A stretch of DNA of 64,000 bases from Verrucosispora sioxanthis (GCF_010560025.1 NZ_SAIY01000004.1:434001-498000); one strand, 5' to 3'. Counted from the stretch's first letter, positions 18,619 to 28,067 are shown. Translations and numbers: made by a program. Notes: generated by a model from the sequence alone, not told the origin.

Positions 18619-19265
18619 CAGGACAGGACCGGCCGGCTGATCGTGAACCGGGCCCGGACGGCCGCGTGCACGCCCTGCGGCTGCGGGTCAAGCTCCAGCT
18701 CCGGTGGGCCACCGGACTCCACTGCGCCGGCGTCGAACGCCATCCGGGCCATCATCGGCTGGGCGGTGCCGCCCTCGTCGGACAACTCGACCAGGTCGGT
18801 GACCTGGGCACCGAGCGCCTCGGCGTACTCGCGGGCCCGTTGCAACGCATCGCTGATCGCGGTGTGCCGGGCCTGTCGGTAGGCCGGACTGTCCGGGCGC
18901 AGCGACCACCACGGGCCGGCCACCTCGACCTGGTCCTGGTCGGCCAGGCGCAGCATCAACTCGCCGAGGCTGGTGAAGTCGCTCACCGTCACCGTGGTCA
19001 CCACCGAGCCGTGCCAGGCCACCACCCGCTCCCCGGAGCGGCGGGTCTCGGGTCGCACCCGCAGCTCGCCGGTCTCGCGTCGGTCGATGGTCGGGCCGTA
19101 CGAGTCGAGCAGCACCCGGATCGCCGCCGCCCGCTCGGCCAACCGGGTCAACGTCGGCTCCCGCTCCCGGTCCCGGGCCAGCGCGGTCACGGTGAACCGG
19201 GCGAGTTCCGGCGCGACCTCACGGTACGCCTCGCCACGCACGGTCACGACTGGTCCGTCCACCAT
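18618..19265 (-). CDS. SIMPL domain protein (DUF541)
   Basis: A 215-residue protein of the SIMPL/BP26 family. Typical elements are VTVRGEAYREVAPELARFTVT at the start and the late segment in which ARQTAI-like RHTAISDALQRAREYAEALGAQ precedes LVELSD. Members often sit in the periplasm or outer envelope, but this one has no signal peptide or membrane segment and is probably cytoplasmic. A TAGGGT box six bases before ATG 19265 indicates a leaderless message. It is coupled to the downstream kinase by a 1-base overlap. Function unknown. Confidence 0.82.
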   Translation of the reverse strand: MVDGPVVTVRGEAYREVAPELARFTVTALARDREREPTLTRLAERAAAIRVLLDSYGPTIDRRETGELRVRPETRRSGERVVAWHGSVVTTVTVSDFTSLGELMLRLADQDQVEVAGPWWSLRPDSPAYRQARHTAISDALQRAREYAEALGAQVTDLVELSDEGGTAQPMMARMAFDAGAVESGGPPELELDPQPQGVHAAVRARFTISRPVLS

Positions 19266-19271
19266 GCCCTC

Positions 19272-19277
19272 ACCCTA
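19272..19277 (-). promoter_or_regulatory. -10 box of leaderless SIMPL-kinase pair
   Basis: TAGGGT on the minus strand, six bases before ATG 19265. Confidence 0.5.
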
Positions 19278-19316
19278 CTGGCGGGCCCGTCGCCGCGCCC
19301 CTCGATGAGCCGGGCT

Positions 19317-20327
19317 TCAGACCCGCGGACGTCGAGCGACATAGGAGACGGTGTCGGCCCCGGCCCGGCATCCGCTCAGGTGGCCACCGGCCGCCCCCAC
19401 GTCGTACAGCCAGGCCACCTCGGCCGCCGCCGCGCCCACCGGGAACGACATGACCTGCTCGTCGTACGGGCGACCGGCCAACTCGGCGCGGGCGGCAGCG
19501 GCCTCGGCGTACCGGGCGGTGAGGGCGTCGACGTCGTCGCAGCGCAGGGCGGCGGCCAACTCGTCGAGGAACCCGGTGACCTGGGTCAACGCGGCCAGCA
19601 CCTGGTCGCGGTTGCCGCGCAGCATGTTGCCGGTGCGGTGCGCCGGGGTGCCGGCGACCCGGGTGCCGTCCCGGAAGCTCCCGGCGGCCAGCGCCAGGAC
19701 CGCGTCGCGCGACGGCGACCGGTGCGCCGCACCGGCCAGCGCCCCGGCGAGCAGGTGCGGCACGTGCGAGGCGAGCGCCACCACGGCGTCGTGCCGGTCC
19801 GCCGCCATCGGCACCACCCGGGCGGCGAAGACGTCGGTGACCAGGGTGACGAGGCGGCGGAACGCGGCCAGCCCGTCCGGTGCCGGGCAGAGCACCCAGG
19901 CGGCGCCGGTGAACAGGTCCGGCAGCGCCGCCGTTAGACCAGCCCGGTCGGTGCCCGCCATCGGGTGCCCGGGTACGAACCGGCTGGTCAACCCCTGTTC
20001 CGCGGCGAACGCCGCCAACTCGGCCTTGGTGCTGCCCACGTCGGTGAGCAGGCAGTCCTCGGCGGTGGCGGCGGCAACCTCGACCAGGGTCGCGGGCAGC
20101 GTGGGCAGCGGTCCGCCGAGAAACACCACGTCCCGGCCGGCCACCGCGTCGACCAGCCGCTCCGCGGTCGGTACGCCGGCCAACCGGGCCTGCCGGCGGG
20201 TCTGCTCGTCCGGATCCCAGCCGGTCACGTCGACGCCGACGGCGTGCAGTCGGAGGAGCACCGAACCACCGATCAGGCCGGTGCCGACCACCGCCACCCG
20301 CAGCCGTGCGTCAGCCCTGAGCACCAT
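19317..20327 (-). CDS. tyrA: Prephenate dehydrogenase
   Basis: A 336-residue NAD(P)-dependent enzyme converting prephenate to 4-hydroxyphenylpyruvate in tyrosine synthesis. The N-terminal Rossmann motif is VVGTGLIGGSV (about residues 13-23). Further conserved stretches are TDVGSTKAEL and the active-site PGHPMAGT, then a helical C-terminal dimer domain with SHVPHLLAGAL. There is no ACT domain, so feedback control by a fused sensor is not expected. It is flanked by unrelated genes, with no other aromatic pathway gene in view, and so is probably a single transcription unit. Confidence 0.92.
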   Translation of the reverse strand: MVLRADARLRVAVVGTGLIGGSVLLRLHAVGVDVTGWDPDEQTRRQARLAGVPTAERLVDAVAGRDVVFLGGPLPTLPATLVEVAAATAEDCLLTDVGSTKAELAAFAAEQGLTSRFVPGHPMAGTDRAGLTAALPDLFTGAAWVLCPAPDGLAAFRRLVTLVTDVFAARVVPMAADRHDAVVALASHVPHLLAGALAGAAHRSPSRDAVLALAAGSFRDGTRVAGTPAHRTGNMLRGNRDQVLAALTQVTGFLDELAAALRCDDVDALTARYAEAAAARAELAGRPYDEQVMSFPVGAAAAEVAWLYDVGAAGGHLSGCRAGADTVSYVARRPRV

Positions 20328-20489
20328 CCGCGTACCTCGGCGTTCCGTGTCGTCACGGAGCCGGCCGGCCCCGCGGCGTGCCTGCCGGATCCGCGCGGAA
20401 CCGCCACGACGTCCGCAGACACGCCCTACGTCCGCGCCGAGGATATCGCCGGCCGGGTCGACGGTCGGACCGGTACGCCCGCCCGGCGG

Positions 20490-21464
20490 TCAGGCACGTG
20501 CGGCGTACGCCTTGTCCCGGGAGCGGCTGAACGCCCCGGCCGGATCCGCGCCGTCGAAGTACTGCCACGGCCAGGCGGTGACCTGGTCTCCGATCACGTC
20601 GAACTGCCCGGCGGCCGAGATCAGGTCACCGGAGAAGGCGAACCCCATGGCGAACAGGTTGTGCACCGTCGCCCAGCCGGGCCGCCGCACGTACGACGGG
20701 TGTCGCACGGACTGGTCGGCGGCCGCGTTCATCTCGTCGATCACCTCGTCGGCGCCGATGTAATCGGCGTCCTCGCCGGGTGGAAGATCCAGCCACATCT
20801 CCAGGTGCGCGGCCGGGACGAGCTGGCCGAGCGGACTGCCGGCGGGTGCCTTGGCGAGCGCTTCCCGGGCGAACCCGAACATCTGCTCGTGGCTGCCGGA
20901 CCACTTGCGGCACAGGTACTGGAGCATGTGCTCGTGGGCGAGCCGGTGCCCGGGGTGCCGGGTGACCACCTCGTCGAACCGCCGCTGCGCCTCGGCCGGG
21001 TCGACCTCACGGCCGCGCGCCGAGACGACCAGGAAGGTCCGCGCCGTGGTGTCGTCCGGTTCCCGCTCGACCACCTCGTCGAGGCAGTTCTCGGCGAACT
21101 TGAGCCGGCGCCAGAACTCCCGGAACTGATCCTGACCCGTCTGTGCGGCACGCGCCCCGCCCCGCGCCTCCCAGGCCCAGAACACCGCGTGCGCGCCGCG
21201 CACCAGCAACGGCAGGCTGGACCGGGGTTCCGCGTCGACCCATTCGCCGATCCAGTCCTGCACACCGGTCACGCCGGCCAGCACCGAGACGTGGAAGGCG
21301 TGGTCATCCGGGTCGGTCACCGATCCCAGCAGATCCCGGACGGTGCCCCAGTCGCCGCGCTGCGCGGCTTCGTGCAACGCCCGCGCGGTCGGATCACCCT
21401 GCGCCGGATCCACCACCAACGTCGGTGTCTCTGGCTGCGTGCCCCTGCGCCGGAATGGCCACAT
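20490..21464 (-). CDS. Hypothetical TPR-like helical-repeat protein
   Basis: A 324-residue soluble protein with Ala/Leu/Arg-rich helical-repeat character (ALHEAAQRGDW, AENCLDEVVEREPDDTTAR, RRFDEVVTRHPGHRLAHEHML) that resembles degenerate tetratricopeptide repeats. I do not recognise a catalytic motif. ATG 21464 has a GGGAGGG site seven bases upstream and is preferred to the longer frame. It is divergent from an M48 membrane protease across 142 bp, so shared control is plausible, but a functional link is inference only. Confidence 0.7.
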   Translation of the reverse strand: MWPFRRRGTQPETPTLVVDPAQGDPTARALHEAAQRGDWGTVRDLLGSVTDPDDHAFHVSVLAGVTGVQDWIGEWVDAEPRSSLPLLVRGAHAVFWAWEARGGARAAQTGQDQFREFWRRLKFAENCLDEVVEREPDDTTARTFLVVSARGREVDPAEAQRRFDEVVTRHPGHRLAHEHMLQYLCRKWSGSHEQMFGFAREALAKAPAGSPLGQLVPAAHLEMWLDLPPGEDADYIGADEVIDEMNAAADQSVRHPSYVRRPGWATVHNLFAMGFAFSGDLISAAGQFDVIGDQVTAWPWQYFDGADPAGAFSRSRDKAYAARA

Positions 21465-21606
21465 GTGGTTTCCCTCCCCGATCCGGACCGGCAAGATCGT
21501 AAAGCCGACCGAACCGGACCGGAAGGGGGTTGTCCGGCAAAGATCCACGTCGTACGGTCCCTGCGCCGCCCGCAGCCAGGCGGGCACGGAACGGGGAGGA
21601 ACGGCC

Positions 21607-23451
21607 ATGGCCGCGACGTACCGGGCACTCGCCTCGGTGGTCATGTTGATCGGGTTCTACGTGGTCGCGCTGCTTCAGTTGGCGGCCGTCGCCGCTCTCG
21701 GCGTCTGGCTGTACGGCCACACGAACGGACTGGTCACCGGGAAGCTGCTGCTGCCGCTGGTCGTCGCGCTGGGTGCGGTGGCGGTCGGGCTCTGGCGGGC
21801 GATCCGGACGAAGAACGAACCGGCACCCGGCCTGGTGCTCGACGAGCGGGAGGCGCCGCAGCTGTGGGCCACCGTCCGGGAGCTCGCCGACGCGGTCGGT
21901 ACCCGGGCGCCGGACGAGATCCGGCTGGTGCCCGAGGTGAACGCGGCGGTCGGCGAGCAGAGCCGGCTGCTCGGGCTGATCGGCGGGCGACGCACCCTCT
22001 ACGTGGGTCTGCCGCTGCTCCAGGCGATGCGGGTCGACCAACTTCGCTCGGTGCTGGCGCACGAGCTGGGTCACTACTCCGGCAAGCACACCCGGCTCGG
22101 CGGCGTCGCCTACCGGGGACGGCTGGCGATCGAGGGCACCATCGAGCGGATCAAGCCCCGCAACCCCATCGGCCTGGTCTTCAAGGGGTACGCGAAGCTG
22201 TACCTGATGGTCGACAACGCCGCGTCGCGGCGGCAGGAACTGGAGGCCGACCGGGCTTCCGTCCAACTCGCCGGTCACGAGGCGGCCACGTCCGCGCTGC
22301 GGAGCCTGCCAGCGCTCGACGCGGCCTGGAACTTCTTCACCGACCGCTACGTGGACTCGGGCTGGCAGGCCGGCCTCGCCCCGGACGACCTGTTCGGCGG
22401 CTTCGGACAACTGCTGGAGGCCCGCCGGGAGCAGATCGGCAAGCTTCAGCAGGACGTACCGGACCGCGAGCCGTCCCGGTGGGACACCCACCCGCCCATC
22501 GGCATCCGGATCGAGGCGATGGCACAGCTGCCGGCCGGTGCCGCCTTCGCCGACGACCGTCCCGCACACGTGCTGGTCACCGACGTCCTGGACGCCGGCC
22601 GCCGGCTGCAGAGCCTGGTCGTGGATCTCGGCAACCGTCAGGTGCTGCCCTGGCCCGAGTTCACCCACGCGGCGATCGCCGCCGGGATGCAACGTCAGGC
22701 GGACGGCATCTACCGGGCGGCCGGCCGGTTCACCGGCAGTGCGGAGCCGGGCCTGACGACCGTGCTCGACCTGGTCCGGGCGGGCCGCCTCGGCGAGTTC
22801 GCCGAGCAGTTCTTCGGCGACGCCACCCGGCGGGAGGCAGCGGCCCGCTTCGCCGGACCGATGGAGATGCTGCTCGACAACGCGGCCGTCCGCGCCCAGC
22901 GGGCCCGCTGGCAGCTGTCCTGGGGTGGTCCGGCCCAGTTCGTCGGCACCGACGGTGAGCCGTTGGACCTCGCCGAGATCGCCAAGCTGGCGGTGTCGGC
23001 GGAAACCCTCGACGAGGCCCTGGTCCGGCTGGCCGAGATGGGCATCGATCCCTCCGCCGCCACCGTGGTGCAGAGCCGGGCCACCGCCGACAACGCCGGC
23101 GTCATCGGCGCCATCGGCAACATGAAGGTCGACGGAGTGCAGCACGACCTGCTGATCCTCGACCGTGGTCTGATCCTCATCGGCGGCCCGGGCAAGGCCG
23201 GCGACGGCGAGAAGCGACTGAGGAACCTGCTCGAATCCACGCCGGTGGCGACGTTGGCCACCCGACACCAGTTCCTGCCGTACGAGGAGCTGGTGTCGGT
23301 GAACGTGACCAGGGAGATTCCGCTCAAGGCCGAGCTGACGTTGCACGGTGGCCGGACGGTGGCCCTGCAGGAGTTGTACGGCAGCGAGCTGCTGGAGCGG
23401 CACAGCCGGGACAACCTGCTGCGGGTGTTCGAGCGGATCAACGAGGACTGA
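21607..23451 (+). CDS. M48-family membrane zinc metalloprotease
   Basis: A 614-residue protein with two N-terminal membrane helices (about residues 8-34 and 46-64), then a peptidase M48 domain with the zinc motif HELGH at 152-156 and the third ligand in RQELEADRAS. It belongs with the HtpX/Ste24-like proteases of membrane protein quality control, but the ~350-residue C-terminal part (about 260-614) is longer than in HtpX. ATG 21607 has GGGGAGGAACGGCC upstream. A perfect 15-bp hairpin follows the gene. It is divergent from a TPR-like protein gene. Confidence 0.88.
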   Translation: MAATYRALASVVMLIGFYVVALLQLAAVAALGVWLYGHTNGLVTGKLLLPLVVALGAVAVGLWRAIRTKNEPAPGLVLDEREAPQLWATVRELADAVGTRAPDEIRLVPEVNAAVGEQSRLLGLIGGRRTLYVGLPLLQAMRVDQLRSVLAHELGHYSGKHTRLGGVAYRGRLAIEGTIERIKPRNPIGLVFKGYAKLYLMVDNAASRRQELEADRASVQLAGHEAATSALRSLPALDAAWNFFTDRYVDSGWQAGLAPDDLFGGFGQLLEARREQIGKLQQDVPDREPSRWDTHPPIGIRIEAMAQLPAGAAFADDRPAHVLVTDVLDAGRRLQSLVVDLGNRQVLPWPEFTHAAIAAGMQRQADGIYRAAGRFTGSAEPGLTTVLDLVRAGRLGEFAEQFFGDATRREAAARFAGPMEMLLDNAAVRAQRARWQLSWGGPAQFVGTDGEPLDLAEIAKLAVSAETLDEALVRLAEMGIDPSAATVVQSRATADNAGVIGAIGNMKVDGVQHDLLILDRGLILIGGPGKAGDGEKRLRNLLESTPVATLATRHQFLPYEELVSVNVTREIPLKAELTLHGGRTVALQELYGSELLERHSRDNLLRVFERINED

Positions 23452-23466
23452 GCCGACGAGGTCAGG

Positions 23467-23503
23467 CGAGGTCGTGCCCGGGAGGTGTCCGGGCACGACC
23501 TCG
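23467..23503 (+). terminator. Hairpin terminator after the M48 protease gene
   Basis: A perfect 15-bp stem (CGAGGTCGTGCCCGG with CCGGGCACGACCTCG) and a 7-base loop, 16 bases after the stop and before the convergent dapC. It may serve both genes. Confidence 0.8.
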
Positions 23504-23552
23504 GCAGCTTGTCGACGACCAGGGGCCAGCCTCCGACAGCCCTCGGCCGTGG

Positions 23553-24656
23553 TCAGGCCAGGCGGGCGGCGACCGCCGCGATCCGCTCGTCGGACTCGGT
23601 CAGCGCCGCCCGGACGTACTGCCGCGCGCCCGGACCGTAGAAGACACCGGCGGCGACCAGAATCCCCCGTCGGGCCAGCCAGTCGACGGTGTCCCAGCAG
23701 TCCTCGCCACGGGTGAGCCACAGGTAGAGCCCCGCCTCGGAGTGTTCCACGGTGAAGCCCGCGCCCACGAACGCCGCCCGCAGCATCTCGCGCCGCGCAC
23801 GGTACCGCTCCCGCTGCTCGTCGGCGTGCCGCTCGTCGCGCAGGGCCGCCACCATGGCCGCCTGCACCGGCGCCGGCACGATCATCCCCGCATGCTTACG
23901 GATCTTGAGCAGTTCGGCCACCAGCGCCGGGTCGCCGGCCACGAAACCGGCCCGGTAGCCGGCCAGGTTGGAACGCTTGGACAGCGAATGCACCGCCAGC
24001 ACGGAGTCGTACGAGCCGCCGCACACCTCGGGTGCCAACACCGACACCGGCTCGGCGTCCCAGCCCAACGGCAGGTAGCACTCGTCGCTGGCCACCACCG
24101 TACCGCGCTCACGCGCCCAGTCCACCACCTTGCGCAGGTGCGTGGCGGGCAGCACCCGTCCGGTCGGATTGCCCGGTGAGTTGACCCAGACCAGGCGCAC
24201 CCGGGACGTCGGACCGACGGCGGTCAGCGAGTCGGCGCGTACAGTGGTGGCGCCGGCCAACCGGGCACCGTCCTCATAGGTCGGATAGGCGATCGACGGC
24301 ACCACCACGACGTCGCCCGGCCCCACCCCGAGCAGGGTGGGCAACCAGGCCACCAGCTCCTTCGAGCCGATCGTCGGCAGGACTCCGAGCCCGTCGGCGC
24401 CCGCGCCACAGACCCGCGACACCCAACCCGTGATCGCGTCCCGCAGCGCCCGGGTTCCGGCGGTCAGCGGATAGCCGGGCGCGTCCGAGGCGTCCGCGAG
24501 GGCCTGCCGGATCACCTGCGGCACCGGATCGACCGGCGTACCCATGGAGAGGTTGATCAGGCCGTCCGGGTGCGCCGCAGCCAAGGTGGCCGCGGCGTCC
24601 AGGGTGTCCCAGGTGAACTCGGGCAGCCGCGACGAGACGGGGCCGGGCCGGTTCAG
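23553..24656 (-). CDS. dapC: Succinyldiaminopimelate transaminase
   Basis: A PLP-dependent class I/II aminotransferase that makes N-succinyl-LL-diaminopimelate from the product of DapD. Motifs are PGNPTGRVLP, ASDECYLPLGW and the PLP-lysine region AVHSLSKRSNLAGYRAGF. No ATG or GTG is available upstream. The first standard-like start, TTG 24584, would remove the conserved N-terminus (NRPGPVSSRLPEFTWD). A CTG at 24656, overlapping the fdxA stop (CTGA) and preceded by GGTGAGGG, restores it and gives 367 aa, so CTG is proposed. The frame is closed by TGA just upstream. It is co-transcribed with fdxA. Confidence 0.88.
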   Translation of the reverse strand: MNRPGPVSSRLPEFTWDTLDAAATLAAAHPDGLINLSMGTPVDPVPQVIRQALADASDAPGYPLTAGTRALRDAITGWVSRVCGAGADGLGVLPTIGSKELVAWLPTLLGVGPGDVVVVPSIAYPTYEDGARLAGATTVRADSLTAVGPTSRVRLVWVNSPGNPTGRVLPATHLRKVVDWARERGTVVASDECYLPLGWDAEPVSVLAPEVCGGSYDSVLAVHSLSKRSNLAGYRAGFVAGDPALVAELLKIRKHAGMIVPAPVQAAMVAALRDERHADEQRERYRARREMLRAAFVGAGFTVEHSEAGLYLWLTRGEDCWDTVDWLARRGILVAAGVFYGPGARQYVRAALTESDERIAAVAARLA

Positions 24657-24979
24657 TGGCCCTCACCGCGGGGCGGCTGGGCGGCGACGAAGGTGGCGTC
24701 CTTCTCCACCTTGCCGACCTTGGAGGCCCCGCCGGGCGAACCGAGATCCTCGAAGAACTCGTAGTTGGCGCCGGTGTAGTCCTTCCACTGCTCCGGGACG
24801 TCGTCCTCGTAGAAGATCGCCTCCACCGGGCAGACAGGCTCACAGGCACCACAGTCGACGCACTCGTCGGGGTGGATGTAGAGCATCCGGTTGCCCTCGT
24901 AAATGCAGTCGACCGGGCACTCCTCGATGCATGCCTTGTCGAGCACATCCACGCACGGCTCGGCGATGATGTAGGTCAC
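24653..24979 (-). CDS. fdxA: 7Fe ferredoxin (3Fe-4S/4Fe-4S)
   Basis: A 108-residue bacterial 7Fe ferredoxin carrying electrons in the cytoplasm. The cysteine pattern is classical: CVDVLDKACIEECPVDCIY, then CVDCGACEPVCPVEAI. The acidic C-terminal region WKDYTGANYEFF is typical of actinobacterial FdxA/FdxC. The GTG start at 24979 with GGAGGAGAAG upstream gives TYIIAEP at the N-terminus; the longer frame is unlikely. The stop overlaps the dapC CTG. fdxA-dapC linkage is known from other actinobacteria, but no redox role in lysine synthesis is established. Confidence 0.93.
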   Translation of the reverse strand: MTYIIAEPCVDVLDKACIEECPVDCIYEGNRMLYIHPDECVDCGACEPVCPVEAIFYEDDVPEQWKDYTGANYEFFEDLGSPGGASKVGKVEKDATFVAAQPPRGEGH

Positions 24980-25058
24980 CGGTCTTCTCCTCCGCAAGAC
25001 ACGCCGCGATCACCCGCGACGGTAAGAGCCTAGTATCTCGCCGGGGAGGAGGTCGATC

Positions 25059-26104
25059 GTGCTCCGAGAGCAAGACGTGGGACACCGGATCGTGGTGCGG
25101 CGTCGCGTGGGCGTACGCGGTGGTCGTCCGGTCTACGCCGATGCCCTCGGTGAGCTGGTCGAGCTGAACGAGACACATCTCACGCTCACCACCCGACAGG
25201 GGCGGCTGCGGGTGCCGATCGCCGAGGTGCACCGGGCCAAGCGGGTTCCGGCCGCCCGACGGCCGACCGCCGCCGCCATGATCGAGCTGGAACTCGCCGC
25301 CGACGAGGCGTGGCCGGCGCCCGTGCGGGCCCGGTTGGGCGACTGGCTGCTGCGGGCCGCCGACGGCTGGACCGGCCGGGCGAACTCGGCCCTGCCGGTG
25401 GGAGATCCGGACCGCCCGCTGCCGGCCGCGCTGGACGAGGTGCAACGCTGGTACGCCGGCCACGGCCGCCCCGCCATGGTCAACACCCCGCTGCCGCTGG
25501 CCGCACCGGTCGGTGGCGAACTCGACCGGCGCGGCTGGGGCAGCCGCCCACCGGTGCTGGTGCAGACCGCGCCACTCGCCGCCCTCCTCGCGGCCGCGTC
25601 CGACGAGGCGATTCCCGCAGCGGCCGGCGTCCCCGACTCCGGCGGCGACCCGGGTGGCACCACCGGCACGGGCCGCCGGGGAGGCGCGGGAGGCGCGGCC
25701 GGCCCGGTGGTCGAGCTGGCCGGCGCGCCGTCCGCGGACTGGCTCGCCGTCGCGGCCGGCCGCAGGGCGGGCTACCGGACGCCGCCCGGCACGTGCTCAC
25801 CGCCGTGGACCACGTCCGCTTCGCCCACGTGTATCTCGACGGCGTGCTCGTCGCCGTCGGCCGTGGCACCGTGACCGGCCAGGGGCGCTGGCTCGGGTTG
25901 TGCCTGGTCGAGGTGCTGCCGGCCGCACGCCGGCAGGGACTCGCCGTCCGGCTGATCCGGGCACTCGCCGACTGGGCCGCCGAGACCGGTGCGACGGACG
26001 CGTTCCTCCAGGTCGAGCAGAGCAACGCCGGCGCGGTCGCGCTCTACCGCAAGCTGGGCTTCACCACCCACCACACCTATCTGACCCGGATCGCGCCGCA
26101 GTGA
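25059..26104 (+). pseudogene. GNAT N-acetyltransferase, interrupted by one frameshift
   Basis: GTG 25059, behind GGGGAGGAGG, opens a frame with an SH3-like N-terminal domain (about residues 1-65, DALGELVELNETHLTLTT) and a linker. The acetyltransferase core then continues in the next frame from about 25770: AARHVLTAVDHVRFAHV, the acetyl-CoA site VEVLPAARRQGLAVRLI, and QVEQSNAGAVALYRKLGF. Inserting one G in the G-runs at 25765-25771 fuses the halves into 348 aa with natural sequence across the join (GLPDAARHV). A sequencing error seems likelier than decay because both halves are clean. The substrate is unknown. Confidence 0.85.
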
Positions 26105-26114
26105 CCCCCGACGG

Positions 26115-26579
26115 TCAGCGGCGGACCACCCGGCGGGGCTTGGCCGCGGTGTTCTCGGCGTACCGTTGCAGGCTGCGCGAACGGTGGTCGCGGCCGAGGG
26201 TGACCAGCAGCAGGTAGCCCAGCATCGCCCCGACGGTGGTCGCCACCAGATAGAGCCCGATCTGCGCGAAGAACGTACCGCCGCCACCGGCGAACGGGTT
26301 GTCGCCCACCAGCAGCGGCCCGACCAGCACGGTCAGCCCGACCGCGATGCCGATCGCGGCGGCCACCTCGCCGGCCCAGCGGGCCAACGGACGCCGCGCA
26401 CCCCAGACGAAGGCCACACCGGCCAGCAGCAGACCGATCACCACGAACATCCCGAGCGACACCCGGTCGGCGACGGTGTCGTCGCCGTCGAAGCCGAACC
26501 GGATGACCAACCGGGCGAACACGTTGACCGCGAACAGTGCGATCGCGAGCACCCCGACCGCACGCCACCGCTGTCCCAT
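26115..26579 (-). CDS. Four-helix integral membrane protein, unknown function
   Basis: A 154-residue protein with four predicted membrane helices (about residues 9-24, 42-60, 70-90 and 105-127) and a basic cytoplasmic tail ending RRVVRR. There are no enzymatic motifs. ATG 26579 (or the adjacent GTG 26582) follows GGGAGGC. It lies downstream of another small membrane protein and mshB on the same strand, so the three may be one unit. It is convergent with the GNAT gene, ten bases away. Confidence 0.7.
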   Translation of the reverse strand: MGQRWRAVGVLAIALFAVNVFARLVIRFGFDGDDTVADRVSLGMFVVIGLLLAGVAFVWGARRPLARWAGEVAAAIGIAVGLTVLVGPLLVGDNPFAGGGGTFFAQIGLYLVATTVGAMLGYLLLVTLGRDHRSRSLQRYAENTAAKPRRVVRR

Positions 26580-26657
26580 CACACGCCTCCCGCCGTACCG
26601 CCCGCCCGGATGGCGGGTCTCCTGGCAGGAATATCTACCACCCGTCGCTGAGCGACG

Positions 26658-27113
26658 TCAGTACCGTCCGGGCGCCGAAGCCGGCGCGAGGATCGACCGG
26701 AACGCCATCACCGTGAAGGTCATCGCACCGCCCACCACCAGGGTGAGCCCGACCCAGTTGCCGACGAGCAGCACGTCACCCTCGCTGGTCCGGTCGGCGG
26801 CGATCACCATGATCGCCACCCAGGGCAGCGCCGGCAGCGCCACCGCCCAGCGGCGGCCGACGGTCTCGACGGCCAACCAGCTCAACGCGATGTTCACGGC
26901 CACGGCCACGACCACCGTGACGCCGATCAGGTGCCCGCCGATCCGCAGCGGGGCGAGCAGCAACTCCAGCACCGCGCTCAGCGCCGCCGCCACGACGGCG
27001 AACCCGCCGCCAGCCACCCGCAGACCGATGTCCAGCGGACGTCGCCACCTCCGAATCGGCCGGGGCGGCTGCTGCTCCTGCGGTGCGACCGACATCGCGG
27101 CGGGCAGCGTCAC
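26658..27113 (-). CDS. Four-helix integral membrane protein downstream of mshB
   Basis: A 151-residue protein with a Pro/Arg-rich start and about four membrane helices (about residues 33-55, 60-80, 85-103 and 115-140). GTG 27113 overlaps the mshB stop as GTGA, a sign of coupling; ATG 27095 is an alternative. The family is unknown to me. Its conserved-looking link with mshB suggests an envelope role, but this is only context. Confidence 0.7.
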   Translation of the reverse strand: MTLPAAMSVAPQEQQPPRPIRRWRRPLDIGLRVAGGGFAVVAAALSAVLELLLAPLRIGGHLIGVTVVVAVAVNIALSWLAVETVGRRWAVALPALPWVAIMVIAADRTSEGDVLLVGNWVGLTLVVGGAMTFTVMAFRSILAPASAPGRY

Positions 27114-28060
27114 CGGTGACCGGCCGGGGTGACCGGTCTACGGCCGGGACCGCCGACGACACCCAGTTCGCCGACCCCGTCCGACGCCGCGACGTCCACC
27201 CCGGCGAACAGGTCCGACTCCCAGCCGTACGGGCCGCTGCCCGCCCCCTTCTCCCCCAGCGCCAGGGTGAAGTACTCCACCCCCATGAACTCGGCGCCGA
27301 AATTGCCGGCGATCGAGTACAGCCAGGAGGTGGCCGGAATCTGGGTGGCGTGGGCGCGCATCGCCGCCTCCTTCGCGGCGTGCTGTTCGGTGGCGTCGAT
27401 GCGGGCGGCGATTTCCGCGTCCGGCGTGCAGAACGGCAGCTCGGTGGCGTCGGCGATGCCGGCGAACGGGTTGTCCGACGCCTCCGCGAAGTGCGTCATG
27501 CCGGCCTCCAGCACGCTGTGCGGCATCGCCGTCCAGTAGACCTTCGCCGGCGCGAGCCCCTCGGCGGCGGCCAACTCCACGGCCCGCATGGTGACCCGGT
27601 GCGCCTGGATGTGGTCGGGATGGCCGTAGAAGCCGTTGTCGTCGTACGTGACCACCACCTGCGGGCGGATCTCCCGGATGATCTCCAACAACTGGCGGGC
27701 GGCCTCGTCCAGGTCGGCCCCCCAGAAGGCCCGGGGATGCTCGTTGGTCGGCAGGCCCATCATGCCGGAGTCGCGGTAGCGGCCGGCCCCGCCGAGGAAG
27801 CGGTGGTCGGTGACGCCCAGCTCGGCGCAGGCGGCCGCCAGTTCGGCGATCCGGTACCCGCCGAGCTGGTCGGCCTCGGCGGCGGCGAGCCCGGCCAGCT
27901 CCGGTACGTGGATCTCACCCTCCTCGCCCAGCGTGCAGGTCACCAGAGTGACGTGGGCACCCGTGGCCGCGTAGTGGGCCATCGTCGAGCCGGTGCCGAT
28001 GGACTCGTCGTCGGGATGCGCGTGGACCAGCAGCAGGCGGCGGTCAGGCAGCGTCGTCAC
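27110..28060 (-). CDS. mshB: N-acetyl-myo-inositol-glucosamine deacetylase (mycothiol synthesis)
   Basis: A 316-residue LmbE/PIG-L-family zinc deacetylase that removes acetyl from GlcNAc-Ins, giving GlcN-Ins for mycothiol, the major actinobacterial thiol. Zinc motif HAHPDDES is at residues 13-20; the second site is [24 protein letters not shown] is diagnostic of MshB rather than the related Mca. Three starts are possible; GTG 28060 is chosen because a TAGAGT box lies exactly seven bases upstream (28069 would place the start inside the spacer). It is divergent from the S9 peptidase, which is also leaderless. Confidence 0.92.
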   Translation of the reverse strand: MTTLPDRRLLLVHAHPDDESIGTGSTMAHYAATGAHVTLVTCTLGEEGEIHVPELAGLAAAEADQLGGYRIAELAAACAELGVTDHRFLGGAGRYRDSGMMGLPTNEHPRAFWGADLDEAARQLLEIIREIRPQVVVTYDDNGFYGHPDHIQAHRVTMRAVELAAAEGLAPAKVYWTAMPHSVLEAGMTHFAEASDNPFAGIADATELPFCTPDAEIAARIDATEQHAAKEAAMRAHATQIPATSWLYSIAGNFGAEFMGVEYFTLALGEKGAGSGPYGWESDLFAGVDVAASDGVGELGVVGGPGRRPVTPAGHR

Positions 28061-28067
28061 GACGGTC

